Shown in pieces: positions 13,723 to 19,801 of a DNA stretch of 45,197 nucleotides (its first letter is position 1; every line of letters begins with the position of its first letter). The DNA lies in the IMG/VR virus record IMGVR_UViG_3300047469_000262, positions 1 to 45,197 of that record. The stretch is one strand, 5' to 3'. Below the pieces are notes generated by a model, which made no database searches, had not been told where the DNA came from, and saw nothing but the letters and a program-made list of their open reading frames with translations. A program made the position numbers and the translations under genes. The stretch comes from a virus.

Positions 13723-15396
13723 TCAATCAGATTCAGTTACAACTTCGTCGTCCGCTGGCAATTCCGCATCTGCCTCAAACTCACTCGCATCGTAACCGCG
13801 ACTCGCCAACAGGTCCTTAACCCACTGCTCCATAGGCGTTTCTCCGCAAATCTGGAGCAGCAGTTCCGTTGTCCGGTTTGCGACGTAGCGGAGCGCCCGC
13901 AGTTCTTCAACGTTATAGTTGACGGTAATCGACTCCTCAGTCATCGCCTTACCGTGTTTATCTACGGCCCATTTGTGCCCCATCAGCGCACCGACTAACA
14001 CCAGGTCATTGCATGTCAATTTGGCTGCTGTGCTAAAACCGCGTCGCAAATCGTGCGCGCGATAATAAACGTCGGTTCCCATTTCTTCGCAGCATTTCGA
14101 AATGGAATCCCCCACTCGAGACAGGTACGGGAAGCGAGTACCATGTCGGCGCGGGAAAACCCACTCCAGGTCTGTGCGCGTTTTGAATCGCTCCCGGAGC
14201 ATCTCGACGATGTAGTCACTCAAAGGCATCTCGCCCACGAATCCTTTCCAGCCCACGTCTCCGGCGCGCACGTCGTAGACACCCTTCTCGAGGTCAAGCT
14301 GCTCCCAACGCATCATCCGCGCGGCACTGTTACGCCAGCCTGCAAGCATCATGATAGTGATAGCCTGCTTGCTGGGCTTATATCGGCGCTTTTGCAAAGA
14401 ATCCCAGAATAGAGGCATATTCAGCGTCGGTATGCGCTCTTTACGACCCTGCGGAGCAACTACTCGCCAGCCACGCTTAACCCTCTTAATGGGATTAGCC
14501 ATGATTAGCGTACCTACGTAATCAAGATATGTGTAAACCCCTTGGACTAGGGTTGCCGCCTGAAGGACCGGCGACGATTCCAACGTTCCTTTGAAACGCT
14601 TTTCATTCCCCGTAACGGAAACGAGGTAGGCTTCAACGTCACGCTGTTCCTTATCGCTCAGACACGTCCACCACTCAGCCGTTTTCCAGCCCGGTTGCAA
14701 ACCTCGCTCCAAACGCTTCCTGATTGCCTGTTGCTCATTTTTATTTCGAAGCGGCTTGTTCTTATCGTCTAGCGCACCAATAGATTTAGACAATTCACGC
14801 TTAACTGCTGCTCGAAGAGCTTCAGCTTCGAAAAGCTCCTTCCATTTACCGACTGATGTATCTTTCAATACAAAATTGCCAGCTAGCGGTTCAAGCCATT
14901 TCCATTGCTTTAAATAAGCAGCCTTGGTTTGGTCTCCGAGACTTGTTTTTGTTTTGCTCTTTCTCTTTTCCTCGAGATAGGTCGGCACGGCCTGAGCGAG
15001 CGTCATTGTCTCGCCGTTTTCCGCGTCTAATTCTGCCGGACTCAGGAAGGCGCGGCGCTTCGCCTCTTCAAACTCTTCGCGAGCGCCCTGCAATGTGTAC
15101 TTGCCCCTGGGTACAGGCCACTTGTCTCGGTGCACCCCTTTAGGTGGCATCGGGTAGTACGGCAGTGGACCGTTTGGCATGGCCACCTCCTTGCCGTCGG
15201 GGCCTCGAAACCGCCAAATCCAAACCTGCTTCCCCTTCGGTGACACCCTGAGTCCGAACCCCCGAGTGTTCTCGTCCCAGAATTCCGCGCCGAGAGTTTC
15301 GAGGCACGTGTTCAGAATGCCGGGACTGTCGAAGTTGCGCCGCTCCGCCTCCTTTCGTTTTTTCGCCGGAGCTTCGGGTTGATTGTCAAGGTCCAT
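13723..15396 (-). CDS. int: P4-type tyrosine integrase
   Basis: A 557-residue tyrosine recombinase, longer than the usual 400 or so. Residues 46-70 (GFGLRVSPKGKQVWIWRF) match the DUF4102 N-terminal arm-binding domain of P4-type integrases. An inserted helical, charged core-binding region follows. The catalytic domain shows Arg in AGWRNSAARMM, His and Arg in AHDLRRGFS, His in LMGHKW and the Tyr in TVNYNVEEL. I start at ATG 15396; the GTG at 15462 lies within the arm-type sites and lacks a ribosome site. It would catalyse integration and excision at attP (15577-15597). Its start faces attP. Confidence 0.92.
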   Translation of the reverse strand: MDLDNQPEAPAKKRKEAERRNFDSPGILNTCLETLGAEFWDENTRGFGLRVSPKGKQVWIWRFRGPDGKEVAMPNGPLPYYPMPPKGVHRDKWPVPRGKYTLQGAREEFEEAKRRAFLSPAELDAENGETMTLAQAVPTYLEEKRKSKTKTSLGDQTKAAYLKQWKWLEPLAGNFVLKDTSVGKWKELFEAEALRAAVKRELSKSIGALDDKNKPLRNKNEQQAIRKRLERGLQPGWKTAEWWTCLSDKEQRDVEAYLVSVTGNEKRFKGTLESSPVLQAATLVQGVYTYLDYVGTLIMANPIKRVKRGWRVVAPQGRKERIPTLNMPLFWDSLQKRRYKPSKQAITIMMLAGWRNSAARMMRWEQLDLEKGVYDVRAGDVGWKGFVGEMPLSDYIVEMLRERFKTRTDLEWVFPRRHGTRFPYLSRVGDSISKCCEEMGTDVYYRAHDLRRGFSTAAKLTCNDLVLVGALMGHKWAVDKHGKAMTEESITVNYNVEELRALRYVANRTTELLLQICGETPMEQWVKDLLASRGYDASEFEADAELPADDEVVTESD

Positions 15397-15420
15397 GGGC
15401 GCAGGTCTCGCAGAAAATCG

Positions 15421-15504
15421 TGTGGGAAAGTTCGGAAAAATCCGTTCCCACAATTTTCCCACAGTTTTTATATGAAAAATGGCTTTTCCCTCATTTTCCC
15501 ACAG
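15421..15504 (+). promoter_or_regulatory. Left arm-type integrase sites
   Basis: TTCCCACA occurs at 15445-15452, TTTTCCCACAG at 15454-15464 and 15494-15504, and an inverted TGTGGGAA at 15421-15428. The longer unit TTTTCCCTCATTTTCCCACA (15484-15503) recurs near 15678. Repeats flanking a core beside int are typical of arm-binding sites. They also overlap the likely int promoter, so integrase could repress itself. Confidence 0.65.
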
Positions 15505-15505
15505 T

Positions 15506-15517
15506 CAGACGCAGGGG
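15506..15517 (+). repeat. Partial core repeat CAGACGCAGGGG
   Basis: Exact 12-bp copy of the left part of the putative core at 15577-15588, placed 71 bp upstream of it. A third, degenerate copy (TAGACGTAGG) lies at 15716-15725. Confidence 0.6.
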
Positions 15518-15576
15518 TTAGCGGAGGGAAAAATACTTAAGTCCATGAATTTAAACGACTTATATAGATATTTATA

Positions 15577-15597
15577 CAGACGCAGGGGACTCAAAAT
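15577..15597 (+). other. attP: Putative attP core
   Basis: CAGACGCAGGGG followed by ACTCAAAAT. Against the phage tRNA-Leu at 15782-15801 it matches AGACGC and GGACTCAAAAT in register, with three differences between them (17 of 20). From memory, AGACGCAGGGGACTCAAAAT is a common form of the D-stem to anticodon-loop segment of bacterial tRNA-Leu(CAA). The host gene would then be the attB site. The surrounding arm-type repeats and the adjacent integrase support an attP. Confidence 0.7.
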
Positions 15598-15677
15598 TTC
15601 CAGCATCTACAAACCGACTGTCTCGAAAGCCTTACTGGACAACGGTTTGCGGCTGATGGAAAAACAGGGGAAAAAAG

Positions 15678-15698
15678 TTTTCCCTCATTTTTCCCACA
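15678..15698 (+). promoter_or_regulatory. Right arm-type integrase site
   Basis: TTTTCCCTCA then TTTTTCCCACA repeats the left-arm unit at 15484-15503 with one extra T. It lies on the other side of the core, completing the P-core-P' layout. Confidence 0.62.
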
Positions 15699-15761
15699 AA
15701 TTTTAGATTTTCTGCTAGACGTAGGAAAGTGAATTTCGGGGGTTTTTGCCCTCGACACCGT

Positions 15762-15846
15762 GCCCCGGTGGTGGAATTGGTAGACGCGCCGGACTCAAAA
15801 TCCGGTTCCTCACGGAGTGCCGGTTCGATTCCGGCCCGGGGCACCA
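15762..15846 (+). tRNA. tRNA-Leu(CAA)
   Basis: A complete class II tRNA of 85 nt with encoded CCA. Acceptor stem GCCCCGG / CCGGGGC, discriminator A, and a D-arm with GGAATTGG. The anticodon stem is CCGGA / TCCGG with loop CTCAAAA (anticodon CAA, reading UUG). It has a long variable arm and T-arm GCCGG-TTCGATT-CCGGC. No promoter is obvious immediately upstream; the attP core lies 165 bp upstream in the same orientation. The anticodon stem differs from the GGGGA form implied by the attP core. A terminator follows at 15872. Confidence 0.95.
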
Positions 15847-15871
15847 CAGAATTTTATAGAGTACCGCAGAG

Positions 15872-15895
15872 AGCCCGCTTCGAGCGGGCTTTTTC
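15872..15895 (+). terminator. Intrinsic terminator after tRNA-Leu
   Basis: Stem AGCCCGCT-TCG-AGCGGGCT followed by TTTT. Confidence 0.85.
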
Positions 15896-15916
15896 GCGTT
15901 CCACGCGCGAGGCTCG

Positions 15917-16606
15917 ATGGCAGACGTACAACAACAAGAAGTTGAAGAACCGCAGCCAGCGCCAGTCGTCGACACTGAACGAGACATTGCGTTCTACGCC
16001 GCTGCACTCGACGCGTTCTACACAACATCGCTCGAGTACGACAAAGGGATTTTCACGCTCGCCGCCGGTGGCTTGGGCCTGCTCGTCACCCTGCTGACGA
16101 CCGTTGGCCTAACCTCTCGAATCGAACTGTTCGCGTATCTCATCGGAATCGTCGCGTTCACTGTCACGCTCGCCTTGCTGCTCTGGACTTTTCGGCTCAA
16201 CAAATCACATATCATTGCCGTTGTCGGCGGCGACGATGAACTGAGTACTAGGCAGCTCAGAATCATTGAAGCCGCTTCGATGATAGTTTTCGGCGTCGGC
16301 ATTTTCAGCGCTGCCGTCGTGGGCGTGCTCGCCGCGACTGATTCTTACAATACGAAGGTGAAAGCCATGACTGACAGCAAAAAAGACAGCGGTCCGATTG
16401 TTAGAAACGATAGCGTGCAGGGCATCAAGAACCTGCGGCCGGACGTGTTGCAAAAATCATTCATCGACGCGGATAAGCTACGTCCTCGTGCGAGCACTGG
16501 CGCTTCCGCTCCGGTCACGCAAAATGTTCGTCCTGCTGCATCGAGTCCGCAATCGTCAAGCGCGCCTGCTGTTCCAGCAAGCAACCCGACTGCTAAGGGG
16601 AAGTGA
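15917..16606 (+). CDS. Membrane protein with C-terminal GIKNLRPD motif
   Basis: A 229-residue protein. Hydrophobic helices lie at about residues 48-66, 72-93 and 119-138, preceded by an acidic cytoplasmic N-terminus. The C-terminal 85 residues are polar, Ser/Pro/Ala-rich and probably disordered. They contain NDSVQGIKNLRPDVLQK near residue 170, repeated almost exactly in the next gene. ATG at 15917 follows CGAGG. The pair may interact with a common partner through this motif. Family not recognised. It lies just after the tRNA, a common place for lysogenic cargo. Confidence 0.75.
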   Translation: MADVQQQEVEEPQPAPVVDTERDIAFYAAALDAFYTTSLEYDKGIFTLAAGGLGLLVTLLTTVGLTSRIELFAYLIGIVAFTVTLALLLWTFRLNKSHIIAVVGGDDELSTRQLRIIEAASMIVFGVGIFSAAVVGVLAATDSYNTKVKAMTDSKKDSGPIVRNDSVQGIKNLRPDVLQKSFIDADKLRPRASTGASAPVTQNVRPAASSPQSSSAPAVPASNPTAKGK

Positions 16607-16607
16607 C

Positions 16608-16805
16608 ATGGCCAGCGACAACAAAAAGGGCAAATCTGGTAACTGGGCGTTTGTAGGCGATAGCATGGAGGGCATCAAGAATCTCCGGCCCGACATGCTC
16701 AAACAAAAGACAGAGCAGCCCAAGGCCGTAAACGCGCAAGCCAAGCAGACCGGTACTACCACCGCATCTGCGAGTACCACGGCGGCGCCGAGGAAAACCA
16801 AGTAA
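16608..16805 (+). CDS. Small disordered protein sharing the GIKNLRPD motif
   Basis: A 65-residue protein starting MASDNKKGKSGNWAFVGDS. Residues 19-32 (SMEGIKNLRPDMLK) match the C-terminal motif of the preceding membrane protein; the rest is Lys/Thr/Ala-rich and probably disordered. ATG at 16608 follows AAGGGGAAGTGAC, one base after the preceding stop, so the two are coupled. It may compete with, or add to, the membrane protein for the same binding partner. Terminator at 16811. Confidence 0.7.
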   Translation: MASDNKKGKSGNWAFVGDSMEGIKNLRPDMLKQKTEQPKAVNAQAKQTGTTTASASTTAAPRKTK

Positions 16806-16810
16806 TCGAG

Positions 16811-16834
16811 AGCCCGCTTCGTGCGGGCTTTTTT
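16811..16834 (+). terminator. Intrinsic terminator
   Basis: Stem AGCCCGC / GCGGGCT followed by TTTTT. Leader J begins three bases later. Confidence 0.88.
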
Positions 16835-16836
16835 GC

Positions 16837-16929
16837 GCTCTATGGCCTCGTGCGACAGGGGTCCTCTATCTAAGTAGCTATACATCTTGAGCACTTCTGC
16901 TCCAGGATAACAACAGCTACAGAGGACAC
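16837..16929 (+). promoter_or_regulatory. Leader J: conserved promoter motif plus 5' stem-loop
   Basis: GCTCTATGGCCTCGTGCGAC (16837-16856) is followed, after 23 rather than 14 nt, by TATACA (16879-16884). Then come stem-loop GAGCA-CTTC-TGCTC (16889-16902) and AACAACAGCTACAGAGGACAC before ATG 16930. TATACATCTTGAGCAC is nearly identical to leader A. Confidence 0.62.
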
Positions 16930-17148
16930 ATGTTTTTCAGAGGCCTAATTGCACACGACGCGGTCGTCAGCGAATCGATTTTTTTCGTGGCTGAAAGTTT
17001 TCACCTTGCGCACGCAGGCGCACAAGCGATGTACCCCGATTCGAGAATTGTCTGGCTGTTCCCGGTCGACGACGAGGACGTGCCCACGAACATCCGGGGC
17101 AGTGCTGAACGAGAACTGCTCGAGATAGCGCGCACATCGCGCGACTGA
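16930..17148 (+). CDS. Hypothetical protein
   Basis: A 72-residue protein starting MFFRGLIAHDAVVSES, with a beta-strand/helix pattern and an acidic C-terminal half (FPVDDEDVP). ATG at 16930 follows GAGGACAC and leader J. It is the only gene in its unit; the terminator at 17157 follows. Not recognised. Confidence 0.68.
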   Translation: MFFRGLIAHDAVVSESIFFVAESFHLAHAGAQAMYPDSRIVWLFPVDDEDVPTNIRGSAERELLEIARTSRD

Positions 17149-17156
17149 TTACCAAG

Positions 17157-17187
17157 ACCGTTCCTCTCTGGAGGAGCGGTTTTTTTC
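17157..17187 (+). terminator. Intrinsic terminator
   Basis: Stem ACCG-TTCCTC / GAGGAG-CGGT followed by TTTTTT. Confidence 0.88.
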
Positions 17188-17231
17188 TGTCCGAAGGCTA
17201 AAACTGGCGCCGCATGTAGCTATACGTACTA

Positions 17232-17344
17232 CAACGCTCTTCTCCAGTGCTGTTGCGTGGTTCCGAAAACGCCACGGTTGTTGTCCTCCTGGGCCCACCT
17301 AGCCCTTGCCCCTCGGTTATTGGTTTCCGAGGGGCTTTTCTTTT
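17232..17344 (+). ncRNA. Candidate small RNA with anti-Shine-Dalgarno segment
   Basis: GTAGCTATACG at 17217-17227 matches the -10 box text of leader J, and a strong terminator lies at 17308-17344, with no open frame between. TCTCCAGTG (17241-17249) is exactly complementary to CACTGGAGA in leader E, and eight of its bases pair with ACTGGAGA in leaders A, B and G. A stem CGTGG / CCACG follows at 17256-17276, which would leave the complementary segment unpaired. Transcription is not proven, and the promoter lacks the upstream GCTCTA motif. Confidence 0.42.
17308..17344 (+). terminator. Intrinsic terminator of the candidate small RNA
   Basis: Stem GCCCCTCGG / CCGAGGGGC with a ten-base loop, followed by TTTTCTTTT. 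No protein gene ends nearby on this strand, which is the main reason to suspect a non-coding transcript. Confidence 0.85.
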
Positions 17345-17409
17345 GCGCCCCCTTCATCTTGCGCCGGCTGTGCCGTTAACATAGCGGTCCCACTCCGCAC
17401 GGCATCACC

Positions 17410-17928
17410 ATGGCAAACAAACCGTCAAACGTCATCAGTATCGAGAACCAGATGTTCTGGAAGCAGTTCAAGAACCGGCTGAAACGCGAGCGAAGTGTGA
17501 TTCAGCTTGAGGCCGACATGTGGGACAACGGCACTACACGAATCACTGGTGACGACGAGGTGCTTCGACCAACGGATGCCATCCTGTTCGGCGAAACTGA
17601 GGCAGAGGTACGGGAGTGGTTCGCGAAAGTAGGCTTTCCGATGCCGCAAACTTGGGCGGAATTCCGCGCTGGGCAGTGGTACATCAGCAGACTGGCCGAG
17701 TGTATCGACACCGTGCGTATCGGATACCCGCACATTCCCAAGGACGGGTTTGAATTCGTCGAATACCGGTACAACTACATCTACGAGCCGTTCGTATTAG
17801 CGATTCAAGACGATTGGGAGGGCGTCGCGGCGTGGCACAAAAAACATCGGACGTTCGCGAAAATTGTTCGCGAGTACGACGAGAGCAAAGAGCTGCCGGA
17901 CCCGGACTCTGCGAAATTCAGTAGCTGA
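17410..17928 (+). CDS. Hypothetical protein
   Basis: A 172-residue protein starting MANKPSNVISIENQMFW, rich in Trp and Tyr and mostly helical, without signal or membrane segment. The ribosome site before ATG 17410 is weak and no leader-family motif precedes it. It converges on the tRNA-like element and the late operon. Not recognised. Confidence 0.68.
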   Translation: MANKPSNVISIENQMFWKQFKNRLKRERSVIQLEADMWDNGTTRITGDDEVLRPTDAILFGETEAEVREWFAKVGFPMPQTWAEFRAGQWYISRLAECIDTVRIGYPHIPKDGFEFVEYRYNYIYEPFVLAIQDDWEGVAAWHKKHRTFAKIVREYDESKELPDPDSAKFSS

Positions 17929-17935
17929 AAACACG

Positions 17936-17956
17936 AAGCCCGCATCGAGCGGGCTA
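17936..17956. terminator. Terminator-like hairpin
   Basis: Stem AGCCCGC-ATCGA-GCGGGCT. There is no T-run on the + strand; on the - strand CGTGTTTT follows, so it may chiefly end transcription of the - strand tRNA-like element. Confidence 0.6.
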
Positions 17957-17959
17957 GGT

Positions 17960-18064
17960 GTGCTGTCGGAGGCCCTGTCAGATTCGAACTGACATATAGC
18001 AGCACTACAAGGGGCCCCAGAGTCTGCCGCGTCACCTGGTTACGCTAAGGGCTCCCGACAGCAC
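17960..18064 (-). tRNA. tRNA-like element with enlarged anticodon loop
   Basis: Read on the - strand, a D-arm GCGT-AACCAGGTG-ACGC and a perfect T-arm GTCAG-TTCGAAT-CTGAC are clear. An acceptor helix GGAGCCCT / AGGGC(C)TCC has one bulged C and is extended by nine further pairs (GTGCTGTCG / CGACAGCAC). The anticodon stem GGCAG / CTGCT closes a loop of about 20 nt instead of 7, containing GGGGCCCC. No CCA is encoded. It could be a decayed tRNA, one with an insertion at the intron position, or a structured RNA mimicking tRNA. Identity cannot be assigned. Confidence 0.6.
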
Positions 18065-18084
18065 TAAACGTATAGCGACCGCGA

Positions 18085-18318
18085 CTACCTGTTCCAGTCG
18101 TGCATCATCGGCGGTTCGTAAACCGGCATCGCCGCTGCTGCTGGTGTCGGGTCATACGATGCGGGGCTCGTACCGTAGTGCGTCATGCCCATTGGCTCCC
18201 ATGGCTGGGCAAACATCGGCGGACTCGAGTTGTCGAGCCAGCTATGGTTTGAGGTGCTGTCACAGGGCGCGCCATTGTGAATCGTGCCTACCAGGCAATC
18301 TGTCAAAAAACCAAACAT
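18085..18318 (-). CDS. Small Pro/Met-rich hypothetical protein
   Basis: A 77-residue protein starting MFGFLTDCLVG, then a low-complexity stretch rich in Pro, Met, Ser and Tyr that is probably disordered. ATG at 18318 has AAGGAG upstream; the GTG three bases earlier is not needed. A TATAAA-like -10 lies just upstream (about 18329-18336). It has its own promoter after the HTH genes. Not recognised. Confidence 0.62.
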   Translation of the reverse strand: MFGFLTDCLVGTIHNGAPCDSTSNHSWLDNSSPPMFAQPWEPMGMTHYGTSPASYDPTPAAAAMPVYEPPMMHDWNR

Positions 18319-18374
18319 CACTCTTCTCCTTTTTATACAGCAACTGCAGGGTGTTGCTGCTCTCAGATTCTAGA

Positions 18375-18395
18375 AACCGCCGTTTAGCCGGCGGT
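18375..18395 (-). terminator. Terminator overlapping the end of the HTH gene
   Basis: Inverted repeat ACCGCCG / CGGCGGT containing the stop codon of 18384-18965, followed on the - strand by TTTCTAG. It probably ends the regulator transcript. Confidence 0.65.
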
Positions 18396-18965
18396 CAGGC
18401 TCCGGTGTTCTTCAACCGTGGTGAAAATGCTGGCCAGGTCTACCTCGGCGTTGAGTAGCTTTTTGCTCGTGGCTTGCTGGTAGAGAAGTACGACGAAGGC
18501 CTTGTGCTTGAGGCTCGCGCGTGGCAAGTCTACTGGCATGAACGCTCCAAAAGTTTCGTCCCGGCCAATGAACGTGATGGCGGCATCAAGCTCCGCTGCG
18601 AACTGGTCAGGGCTGTCATAAAAATCCTCGACGCCGACAACGTCAGCGGCAATCATCACTGCGATGCGCGGTACACGGAGGAACGTCGCGCAGGCGGTGA
18701 GGAACTGGCCGCCAGCTCCTTTCACTTGGCGAATTCCGCTGCGCAACTGTCCGATGTATGCGTACGAGACGCCGAGGTTCGTGGCGAGCTCCTGGAGATT
18801 CATGTCACGTTCGTTCGCTGCACGAAGCAGCCATCCGAGGAGCACGGCGCCTGGCCGGCTCATCTCTTCCGGCGTCAGCATCGCCCATGCCTGGCGGTGT
18901 TCGGGCGCTGCTACTTCTCGCTGGTGCCGGGTCTTCCGGCCGTCTTGCAATAAGGCTTCTGTCAT
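18384..18965 (-). CDS. HTH-type transcriptional regulator
   Basis: A 193-residue protein. Residues 49-85 (ANERDMNLQELATNLGVSYAYIGQLRSGIRQV) contain an XRE-like helix-turn-helix, with the turn at LGVSYAYIG. The rest is helical and may dimerise. It starts inside the stop of the upstream regulator (ATGA overlap at 18962-18965), so the two are made together. They are the only recognisable DNA-binding regulators in the genome and so are candidates for the lysogeny switch or copy control. They sit, unusually, at the 3' end of the late operon. Confidence 0.78.
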   Translation of the reverse strand: MTEALLQDGRKTRHQREVAAPEHRQAWAMLTPEEMSRPGAVLLGWLLRAANERDMNLQELATNLGVSYAYIGQLRSGIRQVKGAGGQFLTACATFLRVPRIAVMIAADVVGVEDFYDSPDQFAAELDAAITFIGRDETFGAFMPVDLPRASLKHKAFVVLLYQQATSKKLLNAEVDLASIFTTVEEHRSLTAG

Positions 18966-19486
18966 TTCAGAGTACCGGTTTTTTTCAGTGCTTCGATGTA
19001 CGAATCAACCAACGCCACGAATCTCAGCCACGGTCGCGCTTTTACGGTCCCCTGCCCTGCTTCCCACTGTGACAACGTCGACTGAGGAACTTGGCCAGCA
19101 ACGGTCAGTGCTTTCCGTGTCAGCCCGCGCTTCAGGTATTTTTTGATAGCAGCTGCGGCTTGTGCGCCAGGGATGCTCTGCGGGGTACCGTCAGCTTGGG
19201 CAACGATGGCATCGCATGCTTCAAAAATAGATATTTCCTCTAGACGCGGAGACGCGTTGCTGTTCAGCCACGAGGTGAGGCGGGAGCGTGAGATTGGTGC
19301 TGAGAGTGTGGCCGATAGGGATTCAGCGAACTGCTCTTGCGTCAGGCCAGAACGGTCAATGTAGTCGCGCAGGCGTTCGGCAAAATGCGAACGCCGCTTG
19401 TCCGAAGACAGCGGCGCGGTGGTCACGAGCGGCGGCTCAACCTCGAGGGGTTTACTGCCAAGGAACAGTTCTCTGATGGGTGGCAT
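18962..19486 (-). CDS. Transcriptional regulator with two HTH segments
   Basis: A 174-residue protein. Residues 43-75 (LTQEQFAESLSATLSAPISRSRLTSWL) and 125-148 (LTRKALTVAGQVPQSTLSQWEAG) each look like an HTH; the second is a classic XRE motif. A promoter TTGACG-17 bp-TATTTT lies on the - strand at about 19521-19493, placing the transcription start at or next to ATG 19486. The mRNA would be leaderless, as for lambda cI from PRM. The GTG at 19501 would lie inside the promoter spacer, so I reject it. Confidence 0.75.
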   Translation of the reverse strand: MPPIRELFLGSKPLEVEPPLVTTAPLSSDKRRSHFAERLRDYIDRSGLTQEQFAESLSATLSAPISRSRLTSWLNSNASPRLEEISIFEACDAIVAQADGTPQSIPGAQAAAAIKKYLKRGLTRKALTVAGQVPQSTLSQWEAGQGTVKARPWLRFVALVDSYIEALKKTGTLK

Positions 19487-19492
19487 GCGGCG

Positions 19493-19521
19493 AAAATACA
19501 CCCTGCCCTAAATAACGTCAA
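19493..19521 (-). promoter_or_regulatory. Sigma70-like promoter for the regulator pair
   Basis: TTGACG, 17-bp spacer, TATTTT on the - strand. It fits the consensus well at -35 and moderately at -10. Only six bases separate the -10 box from ATG 19486. Confidence 0.6.
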
Positions 19522-19534
19522 GCGATAGCTTTAG

Positions 19535-19801
19535 TTATTTACCGTTGCTTTTGACAATAAGCGTTTCGAGCTCGCTCGCGTAGCCGGTACATTGGAGCAA
19601 TGAAGCGGTGTACGCCTTGATAACTGTTGGGGCTTCCGCTGTGGAGGACAGGTCCTGGACAGCCAAATGCGGTCGGCCAGGAAGTGGGATTGGGGGAGCT
19701 TTTACGGGAACGTATTGCTCGACTGGCGCAGGAGGCGTAGTCGAAGCGCAGCCCGAAAGCGCAACCGCGAGAGCTATGGCGCATGATGTGATGGTCTTCA
19801 T
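19535..19801 (-). CDS. Rz1-like outer-membrane spanin lipoprotein
   Basis: An 88-residue protein with a lipoprotein signal (MKTITSCAIALAVALSGCAS; lipobox LSGC) and a Pro-rich mature N-terminus (PPAPVEQY, APPIPLPGR), as in Rz1 proteins. ATG at 19801 overlaps the stop of the Rz-like gene. Together they would bridge inner and outer membranes and fuse them in the last lysis step. It is the last gene of the lysis cassette. Confidence 0.82.
   Translation of the reverse strand: MKTITSCAIALAVALSGCASTTPPAPVEQYVPVKAPPIPLPGRPHLAVQDLSSTAEAPTVIKAYTASLLQCTGYASELETLIVKSNGK

Noticed and set aside
15397-15462. Upstream GTG start for the integrase adding 22 residues
   Set aside because: No ribosome site, and it overlaps the arm-type repeats; ATG 15396 begins the recognisable protein.
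15445-15503. TTTTCCCACA repeats as DnaA boxes
   Set aside because: They match TTATNCACA only partly and flank an attP core next to int, so arm-type sites are the better reading.
17217-17290. - strand leader-like text (CAACAGCACTGGAGA) opposite the candidate small RNA, as the start of a gene
   Set aside because: No open frame follows; the only nearby start is followed at once by a stop codon.
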